Source of the DNA: Aquabacterium sp.
GTDB taxonomy: Bacteria > Pseudomonadota > Gammaproteobacteria > Burkholderiales > Burkholderiaceae_C
Assembly: GCA_017994835.1 (NCBI GenBank)
Contig: JAGOKC010000008.1
Location: forward strand, 1-43,808
Reading direction: 5' to 3'
DNA length: 43,808 nucleotides
Position 1 is the first letter of the stretch, and each line of letters starts with the position of its first letter. The notes beneath the pieces were generated by a model. The model saw only the letters and a list, made by a program, of their open reading frames with translations. It ran no database searches and was not told where the DNA came from. Position numbers and translations under genes: made by a program. Positions 37,606-43,808 of the stretch are shown piece by piece.

Positions 37606-37704
37606 CCTTCGCTAGGGGTGCGTTGTCGATCTGCTGATCGGCACACGCTGAGAGAGTCCCTTTGAACCTGAACGAGGTCATCCTCGCGTAGGGAAGCGCA
37701 AGCC
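37606..37704 (+). ncRNA. TPP riboswitch (THI element)
   Basis: The conserved TPP aptamer bases occur in order: GGGGTGC (37615–37621), CTGAGA (37648–37653), CCTGA (37667–37671) and CGTAGGGAA (37687–37695), with a P1 stem that pairs CGCT at 37610–37613 with AGCG at 37695–37698. A variable P3-type hairpin (GTCGAT/ATCGGC) lies between the first two elements. It ends about 90 bp before the TonB-dependent receptor start. Thiamine pyrophosphate binding is expected to turn that gene off. Confidence 0.92.
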
Positions 37705-37711
37705 GATCACG

Positions 37712-37733
37712 GACACACCGCCCCAGGTGTGTC
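37712..37733 (+). promoter_or_regulatory. Hairpin after the TPP aptamer (possible expression platform)
   Basis: A perfect 8-bp stem GACACACC/GGTGTGTC closes a 6-nt loop just after the aptamer. No T run follows, so it is not an ordinary intrinsic terminator. It may take part in switching access to the ribosome site of the receptor gene or in Rho-dependent control. Confidence 0.45.
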
Positions 37734-37792
37734 TGCGCTCGCTGCAGCCCCACCGAGACGCCTCATCTGTCTTTGCCGTGGAGCTGCACAGA

Positions 37793-39979
37793 ATGCGTCG
37801 TTTTTCATCCCCCCATCCCCTTCGTCACCCGAGCTTGTCGCCACTCGCTGCGGCCGTCTGTAGCGTGTGCTTCAGCATGGGTGCACAGGCTCAAAGCACT
37901 GCTGACGAGGCCTCCATCCTGCCTTCGGTTGGCGTGACCGCTGCGGTCAAACGTCAGGCCAAGGCCAGCATTGCCGGACTAGGTGATGGCCCGGCATGGC
38001 AACAACCCGTCCAGGCGCAAACCTTCAGCCAAGAAATGCTGAAGGACACGCAAGTGACGCGCCTGGCAGACTTGACCAAGCTCGATGCGAGCGTGACGGA
38101 CTCGTACAACTCGGTTGGGTACTGGGATTACCTGTCGGTGCGTGGCTTCACGCTGGACAACGGCTACAACTATCGCCGTGAGGGCTTGCCGGTGAGCGCA
38201 GAAACGCGCTTTCCGCTGGAGAACAAGGCCAGCCTGGAAGTGCTCAAGGGTACCAGCGGCCTGCAATCGGGCGTGAGCGCACCCGGTGGGCTGGTGAACA
38301 TGCTGGTGAAGCGGCCAGAGGGTCGCGTTCGCAGCGCGGGTGTATCGCTGGACAATGCCGGGGAAGCCAGTGCGCAAATTGACTGGGGTGACCGCTTTGG
38401 TTTGCAAGGTGAGTTCGGGTTGCGCGTCAATGCGGCCGTGGCGAAGCTGAACACGCATTTCGACAACACTGAGGGACACAGCCGCTTGCTGGCATTGGCG
38501 GGCGATTGGCGCTTGAGCCCGAATACCTTGATCGAGGCCGAGATCGAGCACAGCGATCGCAGTCAGCCCACCTTGGCGGGCATGAGCTTGATCGGAACTG
38601 CCCTGCCCTCGGCTCGGGCGTATTCCCGCCATCTGAATTTGAACAACCAGCCCTGGTCGCAACCGGTGGAGATGACCGGCACAACCGGGACCGTGCGCTG
38701 GACGCAAAAGCTCGACGCCAGCTGGAGGTCGGTGGTGACCTATGGCGAACAGCATTTGCGCACGAACGACCACATGGCGTTTCCGTATGGATGCTACGAC
38801 GCGGGCAGCGACACCTACTTCTATGCGGCTTGCCCGAACGGTGATCTGGACCTCTACGACTACCGCTCTGACAATGAGAAACGCCTGATGCGTTCGCTGA
38901 AGGGAGAGTTGAGCGGGGTGGTGACCCTGGCAGGCATGCGGCACGAACTGAGGATGGCGTTGCTGCGCTCGCTGTATGGCACGGATCTGAAGCCACAGGC
39001 GTACAACTACTCTGGCACGTTGAACCTGGCGAACCCCTATGCCGCACTGCCAGCTGCGCCTGACATGGGTGCTCCCAGCCCCAACCGCTGGGAGCGCACC
39101 ACGGAGCTGTCCATTCAGGACACGGTCCAGTTGGCCCCGTCCTGGACAGCGTGGCTGGGCATGCGCCACACTCGCCTGAACCGCCACAGTGTTGAAACCG
39201 ATGGCGACAAGGACATTCGCATCGAACAGACCCTGAACACCCCGTGGGCGGCATTGGGTTGGACGTTCGCGCCCAAAACGCAGGCCTATGTCAGCTGGGG
39301 CGAAGGGATGGAGTCCAAAGCGGCACCACGACGCTTGTCGAACCCACCAGACAACGCGGGGCAGATTCTGCCGACGCTCAAGAGTCGTCAGGCCGAATTG
39401 GGCGTCAAAAGTCAGTACGCGCAGGGCTCGGTGAACGTGCAATGGGGGGCCAACCTGTTTGACATTCGCCGTCCATACGTGGAAGAGGTGGGCAACGCCT
39501 ACCAGATTGATGGCGATGCCCGCCACCGTGGTGTGGAAGGTTTCTGGCAAGGACGCATGGGTGCCTGGGGGCTGGGTGGCAGCGTCATGTTCATCAATGC
39601 AGAACGTCGCCGCAGTCAACTTGACGGTGTGAGTGGCAAGGACCCGGTGAACGTGCCCGAGCGTGCCATCAAGCTGTCTGGCAGCTACAGTTTCCGTGCC
39701 CCTTGGGTGACGACGGTGCAGGCGGACGTGGTGCATGAAGGCCAGCGATGGGTGGATGTGGCGAATACCGTGCGCCTGCCCTCGTGGACACGTGTGGACC
39801 TGAGTGTGCGCGCCGTACAGACTTTGTCAGCGCAGCGCGGCATCACCTGGCGACTGGGCATGGTCAACGCTTTCAACAAACGTGCGTGGCGAGAAGCACC
39901 CTTGATGTTCGGCGGCCACACGTATCTGTTCCAGATGCCTGAGCGAACCCTCACCGCTTCGGCTCAGATTGATTTTTAA
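37793..39979 (+). CDS. TonB-dependent outer-membrane receptor under TPP riboswitch
   Basis: 728 residues. A signal peptide ends near GAQAQS (about 34), a TonB-box-like LPSVGVTA follows, then a plug domain (about 60–190: LSVRGFTLDNGYNYRREGLP, then the VLKGTSGLQSGVSAPGGLVNMLVKRP segment) and a 22-strand-type barrel ending in Phe (ASAQIDF). It resembles siderophore-type receptors in sequence style, but the TPP riboswitch upstream argues that it imports thiamine or a thiamine-related molecule. A Cys pair in GCYDAGSDTYFYAACPNG probably lies in an outer loop. The ATG at 37793 follows GGAG at 37780; earlier in-frame starts fall in the leader hairpin. Confidence 0.88.
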   Translation: MRRFSSPHPLRHPSLSPLAAAVCSVCFSMGAQAQSTADEASILPSVGVTAAVKRQAKASIAGLGDGPAWQQPVQAQTFSQEMLKDTQVTRLADLTKLDASVTDSYNSVGYWDYLSVRGFTLDNGYNYRREGLPVSAETRFPLENKASLEVLKGTSGLQSGVSAPGGLVNMLVKRPEGRVRSAGVSLDNAGEASAQIDWGDRFGLQGEFGLRVNAAVAKLNTHFDNTEGHSRLLALAGDWRLSPNTLIEAEIEHSDRSQPTLAGMSLIGTALPSARAYSRHLNLNNQPWSQPVEMTGTTGTVRWTQKLDASWRSVVTYGEQHLRTNDHMAFPYGCYDAGSDTYFYAACPNGDLDLYDYRSDNEKRLMRSLKGELSGVVTLAGMRHELRMALLRSLYGTDLKPQAYNYSGTLNLANPYAALPAAPDMGAPSPNRWERTTELSIQDTVQLAPSWTAWLGMRHTRLNRHSVETDGDKDIRIEQTLNTPWAALGWTFAPKTQAYVSWGEGMESKAAPRRLSNPPDNAGQILPTLKSRQAELGVKSQYAQGSVNVQWGANLFDIRRPYVEEVGNAYQIDGDARHRGVEGFWQGRMGAWGLGGSVMFINAERRRSQLDGVSGKDPVNVPERAIKLSGSYSFRAPWVTTVQADVVHEGQRWVDVANTVRLPSWTRVDLSVRAVQTLSAQRGITWRLGMVNAFNKRAWREAPLMFGGHTYLFQMPERTLTASAQIDF

Positions 39980-40010
39980 ACAGCATGCGTTGACGCAGGA
40001 CGACAGCGCC

Positions 40011-40040
40011 TTGAGGCGTGCGCACAAAAGATGCTATAGT
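40011..40040 (+). promoter_or_regulatory. Promoter of the tRNA-Asn pair
   Basis: A −35 TTGAGG (40011–40016) and −10 TATAGT (40035–40040) are separated by 18 bp. The site lies 55 bp before the first tRNA-Asn and fits a stable-RNA promoter. Confidence 0.65.
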
Positions 40041-40095
40041 GTCGTTCTCGGTTGATTGATGCTCAGTGATTGTTACTCAGCAGAGGTCAACCTGT

Positions 40096-40171
40096 TCCCC
40101 GATAGCTCAGTTGGTAGAGCGCCGGACTGTTAATCCGTAGGTCCCTGGTTCGAGCCCAGGTCGGGGAGCCA
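40096..40171 (+). tRNA. tRNA-Asn (GUU), copy 1
   Basis: A 76-nt cloverleaf from TCCCCGA to the matching TCGGGGA plus G and an encoded CCA. The anticodon loop CTGTTAA gives anticodon GTT; the D arm GCTC-AGTTGGTA-GAGC and T arm CCTGGTTCGAGCCCAGG are intact. Confidence 0.98.
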
Positions 40172-40223
40172 AAAAATTCAAGACGGCTTTGCGCGCCAAT
40201 TTGCAAAGCCCGACATCGCATGA

Positions 40224-40299
40224 TCCCCGATAGCTCAGTTGGTAGAGCGCCGGACTGTTAATCCGTAGGTCCCTGGTTCGAGCCCAGGTCGGGGAGCCA
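40224..40299 (+). tRNA. tRNA-Asn (GUU), copy 2
   Basis: Identical over all 76 nt to the copy 52 bp upstream, including the encoded CCA. It is probably processed from the same transcript. Confidence 0.98.
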
Positions 40300-40315
40300 G
40301 AAATATCAGGCAATT

Positions 40316-40351
40316 CAAAGGCTTGGCAAGTTAACTTGCTGAGCCTTTTTT
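40316..40351 (+). terminator. Rho-independent terminator after the tRNA-Asn pair
   Basis: AAGGCT-T-GGCAAGT pairs with ACTTGCT-G-AGCCTT around a 2–4 nt loop and runs into a T tract (40346–40351). It lies 17 bp after the second tRNA. Confidence 0.85.
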
Positions 40352-40393
40352 CATTGCCGCGTCCACTCGGCGACGCACCGCCCTGCAAGCCCG

Positions 40394-41527
40394 TCAGACA
40401 GCCCAGCGGTTTCGTCCAGATGCTTTGGCGCTGTACAGAGCCGCGTCAGCCTGTTCAACCAGTCGTCCTTCGTGATGCTTGTCGGCGGGTTGATCACTGG
40501 CTGCACCCACGCTCACCGTCACCACAGTGGCCGCGTCGGATGCGCGGTGCGGAATCGCCTGGGCGGCAACGGCTGCTACCACACGCTTGGCCACAGCCAC
40601 AACCCCTGCAGCGTCCGTGTCGGGCAGGATCACCGCCAGCTCTTCGCCACCGTAGCGGGCCACCAGATCGGTTTCGCGCAGCATCGCGCCTTGCACCGCC
40701 TGGGCCACAGCCTGCAGGCATGCATCGCCAGCGGGATGACCGTAGCTGTCGTTGTAGCGCTTGAAATGGTCCACGTCGATCATGAGCAAACCCAGCGGTT
40801 CTTTGCGACGCAAGGCGCTGGCCCACGCTTCTTTCAGCCGAACATCGAAGTACTTGCGGTTGGCAATTTGCAGCAGGCCATCCATGCGTGAATGGGCCTC
40901 CAGCTGCACGTACGCCTTCTGCAGTTTTTGGTTGGCCGCCTCAAGCTGCTCTGTGCGTTGGGCAACGCGATCTTCAAGTGTTTGATTGGCTTGCGCCAAC
41001 TCGGTGTTTTGACGCGAAAGCACGTGGTACAGGTTGGCAACCAGCTTGAGTACAGCCTTGGTGCCGTTGTCGCGCGCGTGGGCCTCGCGCTCAAAGGCCT
41101 CTTGAGCGCTCACACCGCTGTGAATCATCTGTATCTGTCGCGCCAGCGATTGATCAATCCCCAGAATGTGCAGGCTCAACCATGTGGTCAGAAAACCCAC
41201 CAGGTTTTCCACGGGCTGGGACACCGCACCTCTGCGCTCCCACATCGCCTGAATCTGTTGCACGAATTGTTCGTGAGTGGCGTGGTGCATCTGGATGTGG
41301 CGGCTGTCCACGCCCTCCGCATGCATCAGGTCTTCTTCGTCACGAAAATGGAAGCGCGTGTAGTCAACGATGCGAGCAAAGGTGTCGCTGAGCACGCCTT
41401 CTTGGTCGGTGCTTTGAGAGAATAGAGATGTGTTCAGTTCATTGAACAGATCAACCAGGTTGTGATGCTGTTCATCGACCTGGGACAAACCGGTGATGAA
41501 GTCCTGGTCCCATACAAATGCATCCAT
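40394..41527 (-). CDS. Bacteriohemerythrin–GGDEF diguanylate cyclase
   Basis: 377 residues. Residues 1–135 are a hemerythrin domain with candidate di-iron ligands His21/22 (DEQHH), His60 and Glu64 (HFRDEED), His77, His81 and His85 (HIQMHHATH), His120 and Asp125. A heptad-like coiled coil (about 170–215) leads to a GGDEF domain (about 215–377) with active-site GGEEL at 293–297 and an intact inhibitory RxxD site (RETD, 284–287). It should make cyclic di-GMP under control of oxygen or redox state at the di-iron site. There is no membrane segment. It is a single gene converging on the tRNA terminator. Confidence 0.92.
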   Translation of the reverse strand: MDAFVWDQDFITGLSQVDEQHHNLVDLFNELNTSLFSQSTDQEGVLSDTFARIVDYTRFHFRDEEDLMHAEGVDSRHIQMHHATHEQFVQQIQAMWERRGAVSQPVENLVGFLTTWLSLHILGIDQSLARQIQMIHSGVSAQEAFEREAHARDNGTKAVLKLVANLYHVLSRQNTELAQANQTLEDRVAQRTEQLEAANQKLQKAYVQLEAHSRMDGLLQIANRKYFDVRLKEAWASALRRKEPLGLLMIDVDHFKRYNDSYGHPAGDACLQAVAQAVQGAMLRETDLVARYGGEELAVILPDTDAAGVVAVAKRVVAAVAAQAIPHRASDAATVVTVSVGAASDQPADKHHEGRLVEQADAALYSAKASGRNRWAV

Positions 41528-41617
41528 CAGATGTCTCGTTTGAAGTTGTCCGCGATGAGTTTAATCCGCTCTGCTGGCATACGGGTATGGGATGTTTGAC
41601 ATTGCACAAACCGATGT

Positions 41618-43294
41618 TCAACGCATCAGCTTGGCTTTGATCAAGGCGACAGCCTGACGGGGTATGTACACCTTGCCAGTCTGGTCGGCCAGCACCACCA
41701 GGCCTTCGAGTTCGTGCAGCTGGTCGGCAGTGTGGAGTTGATTTTTGTGAATGGGCAAGCTGACCTGTTCACCCTGGTCATTGCGCACCCGCAAGACAGG
41801 GTTGGCCATTTGGGCATGGTCAACTGCGGCGCGCAAGCCCATCGCCTCAAGTTCCGGGATGGCATCGACAAACAGGCGTGCCTGCAAGGCCTGCAGATCC
41901 AGTCCCATCAAGGCAGCCATGTGCCGGCCCAAGGCGGCGTTGTCCCACAGCCCGATGACGCGGCCAGGGCCGTAGCTGTAGAGAAAAGGATCCCCGCCTG
42001 TGTGGTTGCCAGTGGTCCAACCCAAGCCGGATCGCCGTGACAGCATGGGGCCCAGTACCGACTGCAGCCAGGTTTGCGGCGGTGTGCTCTGGATGGCCTG
42101 CACTTCTGCGGCACTCACGTCCTGGATGCCCCAATGCTGCTTCAGGGTGTCTTTGATGCGCACCTCGGACTTGTCGAGTGCCAGCAAACGAGCCAGACCT
42201 TCGCCAGTGAGCTGGGTGCGTCGCAGCGGGGCCACCAGGCTGTCGTCGTCGGTGCTGGCGTACTGAGTGGCATCGCGTCGCCCGATGCTCAGGCCACCGT
42301 TGCCGTGGTCGGAGGTGCTGATGATGAGGGTCTGGCCGTCAGCACGAGCGAAGTCGAGCGCCACCTTGACGGCTGCGTCGTAGGCAGCGAGGTCGCTGAT
42401 CACGCCGGAGGGGTCGTTGCCGTGTGCAGCCCAGTCCACTTTCGAGGCTTCAACAAACAGGAAGAAGCCTTGTTTGCGACCTTTCTCGCTGCGCGAGAGC
42501 AGGTCGATGGCCCTGTGGGTCATTTCGGCCAGCGAGGGTTGATCTGGCGCGAAGTGAGCACGGTCAAGGTCGAAGGCCATGTCATCGGGCGCAAACATGC
42601 CGAACACTTTGGGCCCGGAGGTGGCATGCAGCTGCGCGCGGGTGCGAACGTAGGTGTAGCCCTTGGCACGCAGAACCTCGGTCAGATCTTCGTTGTCCTG
42701 ACGCACCCCCCGACCGTCGGCCATGGGCAGGAGGTGTTGCTCACCACCGCCCAGGACAACGTCAAGATGCTGATAGACCTGCTGCTCACCGATGTCGTTG
42801 TAGCGGCCACGATCGTGGGTGTGCGCGCTGAAGGCGGCCGGTGAGGCGTGCTGGATATTGGAGGTGGCCACCAGGCCAGTGGCCCGACCGCTCAGGCGCG
42901 CGCCTTCGAGCACGGTGGGCAGGGGGGCGTAAGGTTGGGCTGACTCGGACACGCCAGCGATGGTGACCCGCCAGGGGGCAACGGCAATGCCTTTGTTGCT
43001 GCCTTTGCGCCCCGTGGCAAAGGCGCTTGCGCCCGGTGCCGAGTCGGTGATGATGGAGTCAGCTCCGTAGGTTTGCACGGCACCGGTGAGGATGTCGTCG
43101 GAGGCCAGTCGCTTGCCTGTGACCCAGCGCGTGAGTGCCCAGGCTTCGTGAGGGGTGCCATCGCTCATCATGAAGATGACGTTGCGAACCGGGGGGGCCG
43201 GGTCCGCGCCAGGTGCCGATGCAGGCAGGTTGCTGCACGCCGTCAGGGCGAGGCTCAACACCAGAGCGAGGTGAGATGCGATGCGGCGGATCAT
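41618..43294 (-). CDS. Alkaline phosphatase lipoprotein
   Basis: 558-residue phosphatase of the PhoA superfamily. A lipoprotein signal (MIRRIASHLALVLSLALTAC, Cys20) starts at the ATG at 43294. Metal and active-site motifs: MMSDG (Asp45), nucleophile Ser85 in TDSAPGASAFATGRKG, FFLFVEASKVDWAAHGND, ISTSDHGNGG and WTTGNHTGGDPFLYSYG. It should release phosphate from organic esters on the envelope. The C-terminal ~70 residues form an extra segment seen in the larger alkaline phosphatases. It is 11 bp after creA and probably co-transcribed with it; no Pho box was recognised. Confidence 0.92.
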   Translation of the reverse strand: MIRRIASHLALVLSLALTACSNLPASAPGADPAPPVRNVIFMMSDGTPHEAWALTRWVTGKRLASDDILTGAVQTYGADSIITDSAPGASAFATGRKGSNKGIAVAPWRVTIAGVSESAQPYAPLPTVLEGARLSGRATGLVATSNIQHASPAAFSAHTHDRGRYNDIGEQQVYQHLDVVLGGGEQHLLPMADGRGVRQDNEDLTEVLRAKGYTYVRTRAQLHATSGPKVFGMFAPDDMAFDLDRAHFAPDQPSLAEMTHRAIDLLSRSEKGRKQGFFLFVEASKVDWAAHGNDPSGVISDLAAYDAAVKVALDFARADGQTLIISTSDHGNGGLSIGRRDATQYASTDDDSLVAPLRRTQLTGEGLARLLALDKSEVRIKDTLKQHWGIQDVSAAEVQAIQSTPPQTWLQSVLGPMLSRRSGLGWTTGNHTGGDPFLYSYGPGRVIGLWDNAALGRHMAALMGLDLQALQARLFVDAIPELEAMGLRAAVDHAQMANPVLRVRNDQGEQVSLPIHKNQLHTADQLHELEGLVVLADQTGKVYIPRQAVALIKAKLMR

Positions 43295-43305
43295 GGCTGC
43301 AGGTG

Positions 43306-43761
43306 TCAACGCCAGGGCATGACGGGCACGGTGGAGATGCTGTTGGCCGGAGCCCCTTCGATCAGCTTGCGGCTGATGCCCAGATAGACCAATGTGCGGT
43401 GCGGGGCATCCCACAGGCGCACGACACGGGTTTCCTTGAACAGGATGGAGGTGTCTTCACTGAAAACGGTTTCGTTGTCGGGCAATTTGGCGGGCAGTGT
43501 GATGGGGCCGGTCTGGCGACACGCCAGTGAGAACTGGCTGGGGTCTTCAGCAAGGCCGAGGCTACCTTTGACGCCGCCCGTGCGCGCTTGACTGACGTGG
43601 CAGGTGACGCCTGGCACTTTGGGGTCGGCAAAGGCTTCCACACACACCTTGTGGTTGGCCCCCCAGAATTTCCAGGCTGTGGTGACGCAGCCAACGGTCT
43701 CTGCGTGGGCAGAGGTCAGCATGGTGAGGACAAGGGTGGCAGCGATGGCTGGATGTTTCAT
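43306..43761 (-). CDS. creA: CreA family periplasmic protein
   Basis: 151 residues: a signal peptide (MKHPAIAATLVLTMLTSAHA), then the CreA core with KFWGANHKVCVEAFADPKVPG, VTCHVSQARTGGVKGSLGLAEDP and the closing LVYLGISRKLIEGAPANSIS. Length is close to Escherichia coli CreA (157). Its function is not settled. The start codon lies 22 bp from a CCTTGT repeat at the window end. Confidence 0.92.
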   Translation of the reverse strand: MKHPAIAATLVLTMLTSAHAETVGCVTTAWKFWGANHKVCVEAFADPKVPGVTCHVSQARTGGVKGSLGLAEDPSQFSLACRQTGPITLPAKLPDNETVFSEDTSILFKETRVVRLWDAPHRTLVYLGISRKLIEGAPANSISTVPVMPWR

Positions 43762-43783
43762 GCAGGGATGATAGTGGGCTCTT

Positions 43784-43808
43784 CCTTGTCCTTGTCCTTG
43801 TCCTTGTC
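43784..43808. repeat. CCTTGT hexanucleotide tandem repeat (runs off the window)
   Basis: Four perfect copies of CCTTGT followed by one base of a fifth end at the window edge, so the true copy number is unknown. It lies immediately upstream of the creA start, in its leader or promoter region. Confidence 0.9.

Noticed and set aside
37979-39736. 585-codon minus-strand open frame opposite the TonB-dependent receptor
   Set aside because: The plus strand has a signal peptide, plug, barrel and terminal Phe; the antisense translation is a Arg/His/Gln-rich shadow typical of GC-rich DNA.
1-43808. Search for CRISPR arrays, insertion sequences, phage genes, toxin–antitoxin pairs and defence systems
   Set aside because: No direct-repeat arrays, transposase, integrase or known defence domains were recognised; the window reads as core chromosome.

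Overview
This is a GC-rich chromosomal segment, densely packed with housekeeping genes. It looks like a betaproteobacterium of the order Burkholderiales, most likely Comamonadaceae-like. That placement is inferred from gene content and order: the cysI–DUF934–cysH–cysD–cysN–cobA sulfur cluster, the ccoNOQP–ccoG–ccoH layout beside an Fnr gene and hemN, the TrxB-like ferredoxin–NADP reductase after fdxA, and the general protein style. It cannot be fixed to a species without a database search. I see no prophage, insertion sequence, CRISPR array or defence island.

Layout. 1–6403 is a minus-strand block: the start of rdgC (cut by the window edge), tRNA-Ser(GCU) with its terminator, lysC, tilS, accA, an AlkA-like DNA glycosylase and cysS. 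6631–10842 is a tight plus-strand set of five genes: an exported TPR protein, an L,D-transpeptidase, periplasmic and cytoplasmic cyclophilins, and lpxH. Next come clpA/clpS (minus), a cold-shock protein and a CBS-domain protein (plus), and icd (minus).

16279–27189 is a microaerobic respiration region. It holds a TauE/SafE (DsbD_2-like) membrane protein, hemN, a divergent fnr with a shared FNR-type box, ccoH, ccoG, ccoP, ccoQ, ccoO, ccoN, ccoS and the copper ATPase ccoI. ccoQ and ccoS are very small genes that are easily missed. Together they encode a cbb3 oxidase, its maturation and copper supply, heme synthesis, and the oxygen regulator.

27306–28754 has a DUF192 protein and a patatin-like lipoprotein. 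28819–37549 is an assimilatory sulfate reduction block: a TauE/SafE transporter, cysI, DUF934, cysH (APS-reductase type), cysD, cysN, cobA for siroheme, then fdxA and a ferredoxin–NADP reductase. No cysJ or cysC is present, so ferredoxin probably feeds the sulfite reductase and APS is probably reduced directly. A TPP riboswitch then precedes a TonB-dependent receptor, which suggests an outer-membrane uptake route for thiamine or a related compound. The window ends with two identical tRNA-Asn genes, a hemerythrin–diguanylate cyclase, an alkaline phosphatase lipoprotein, creA, and a CCTTGT hexanucleotide repeat at the edge.

Most of the window is ordinary core genome. The parts most worth a second look are the riboswitch-controlled receptor, the ferredoxin-linked sulfite reduction cluster with its uncharacterised DUF934 protein, the co-translated TPR/L,D-transpeptidase/cyclophilin operon, the hairpin between ccoP and ccoG, and the hemerythrin–GGDEF protein.
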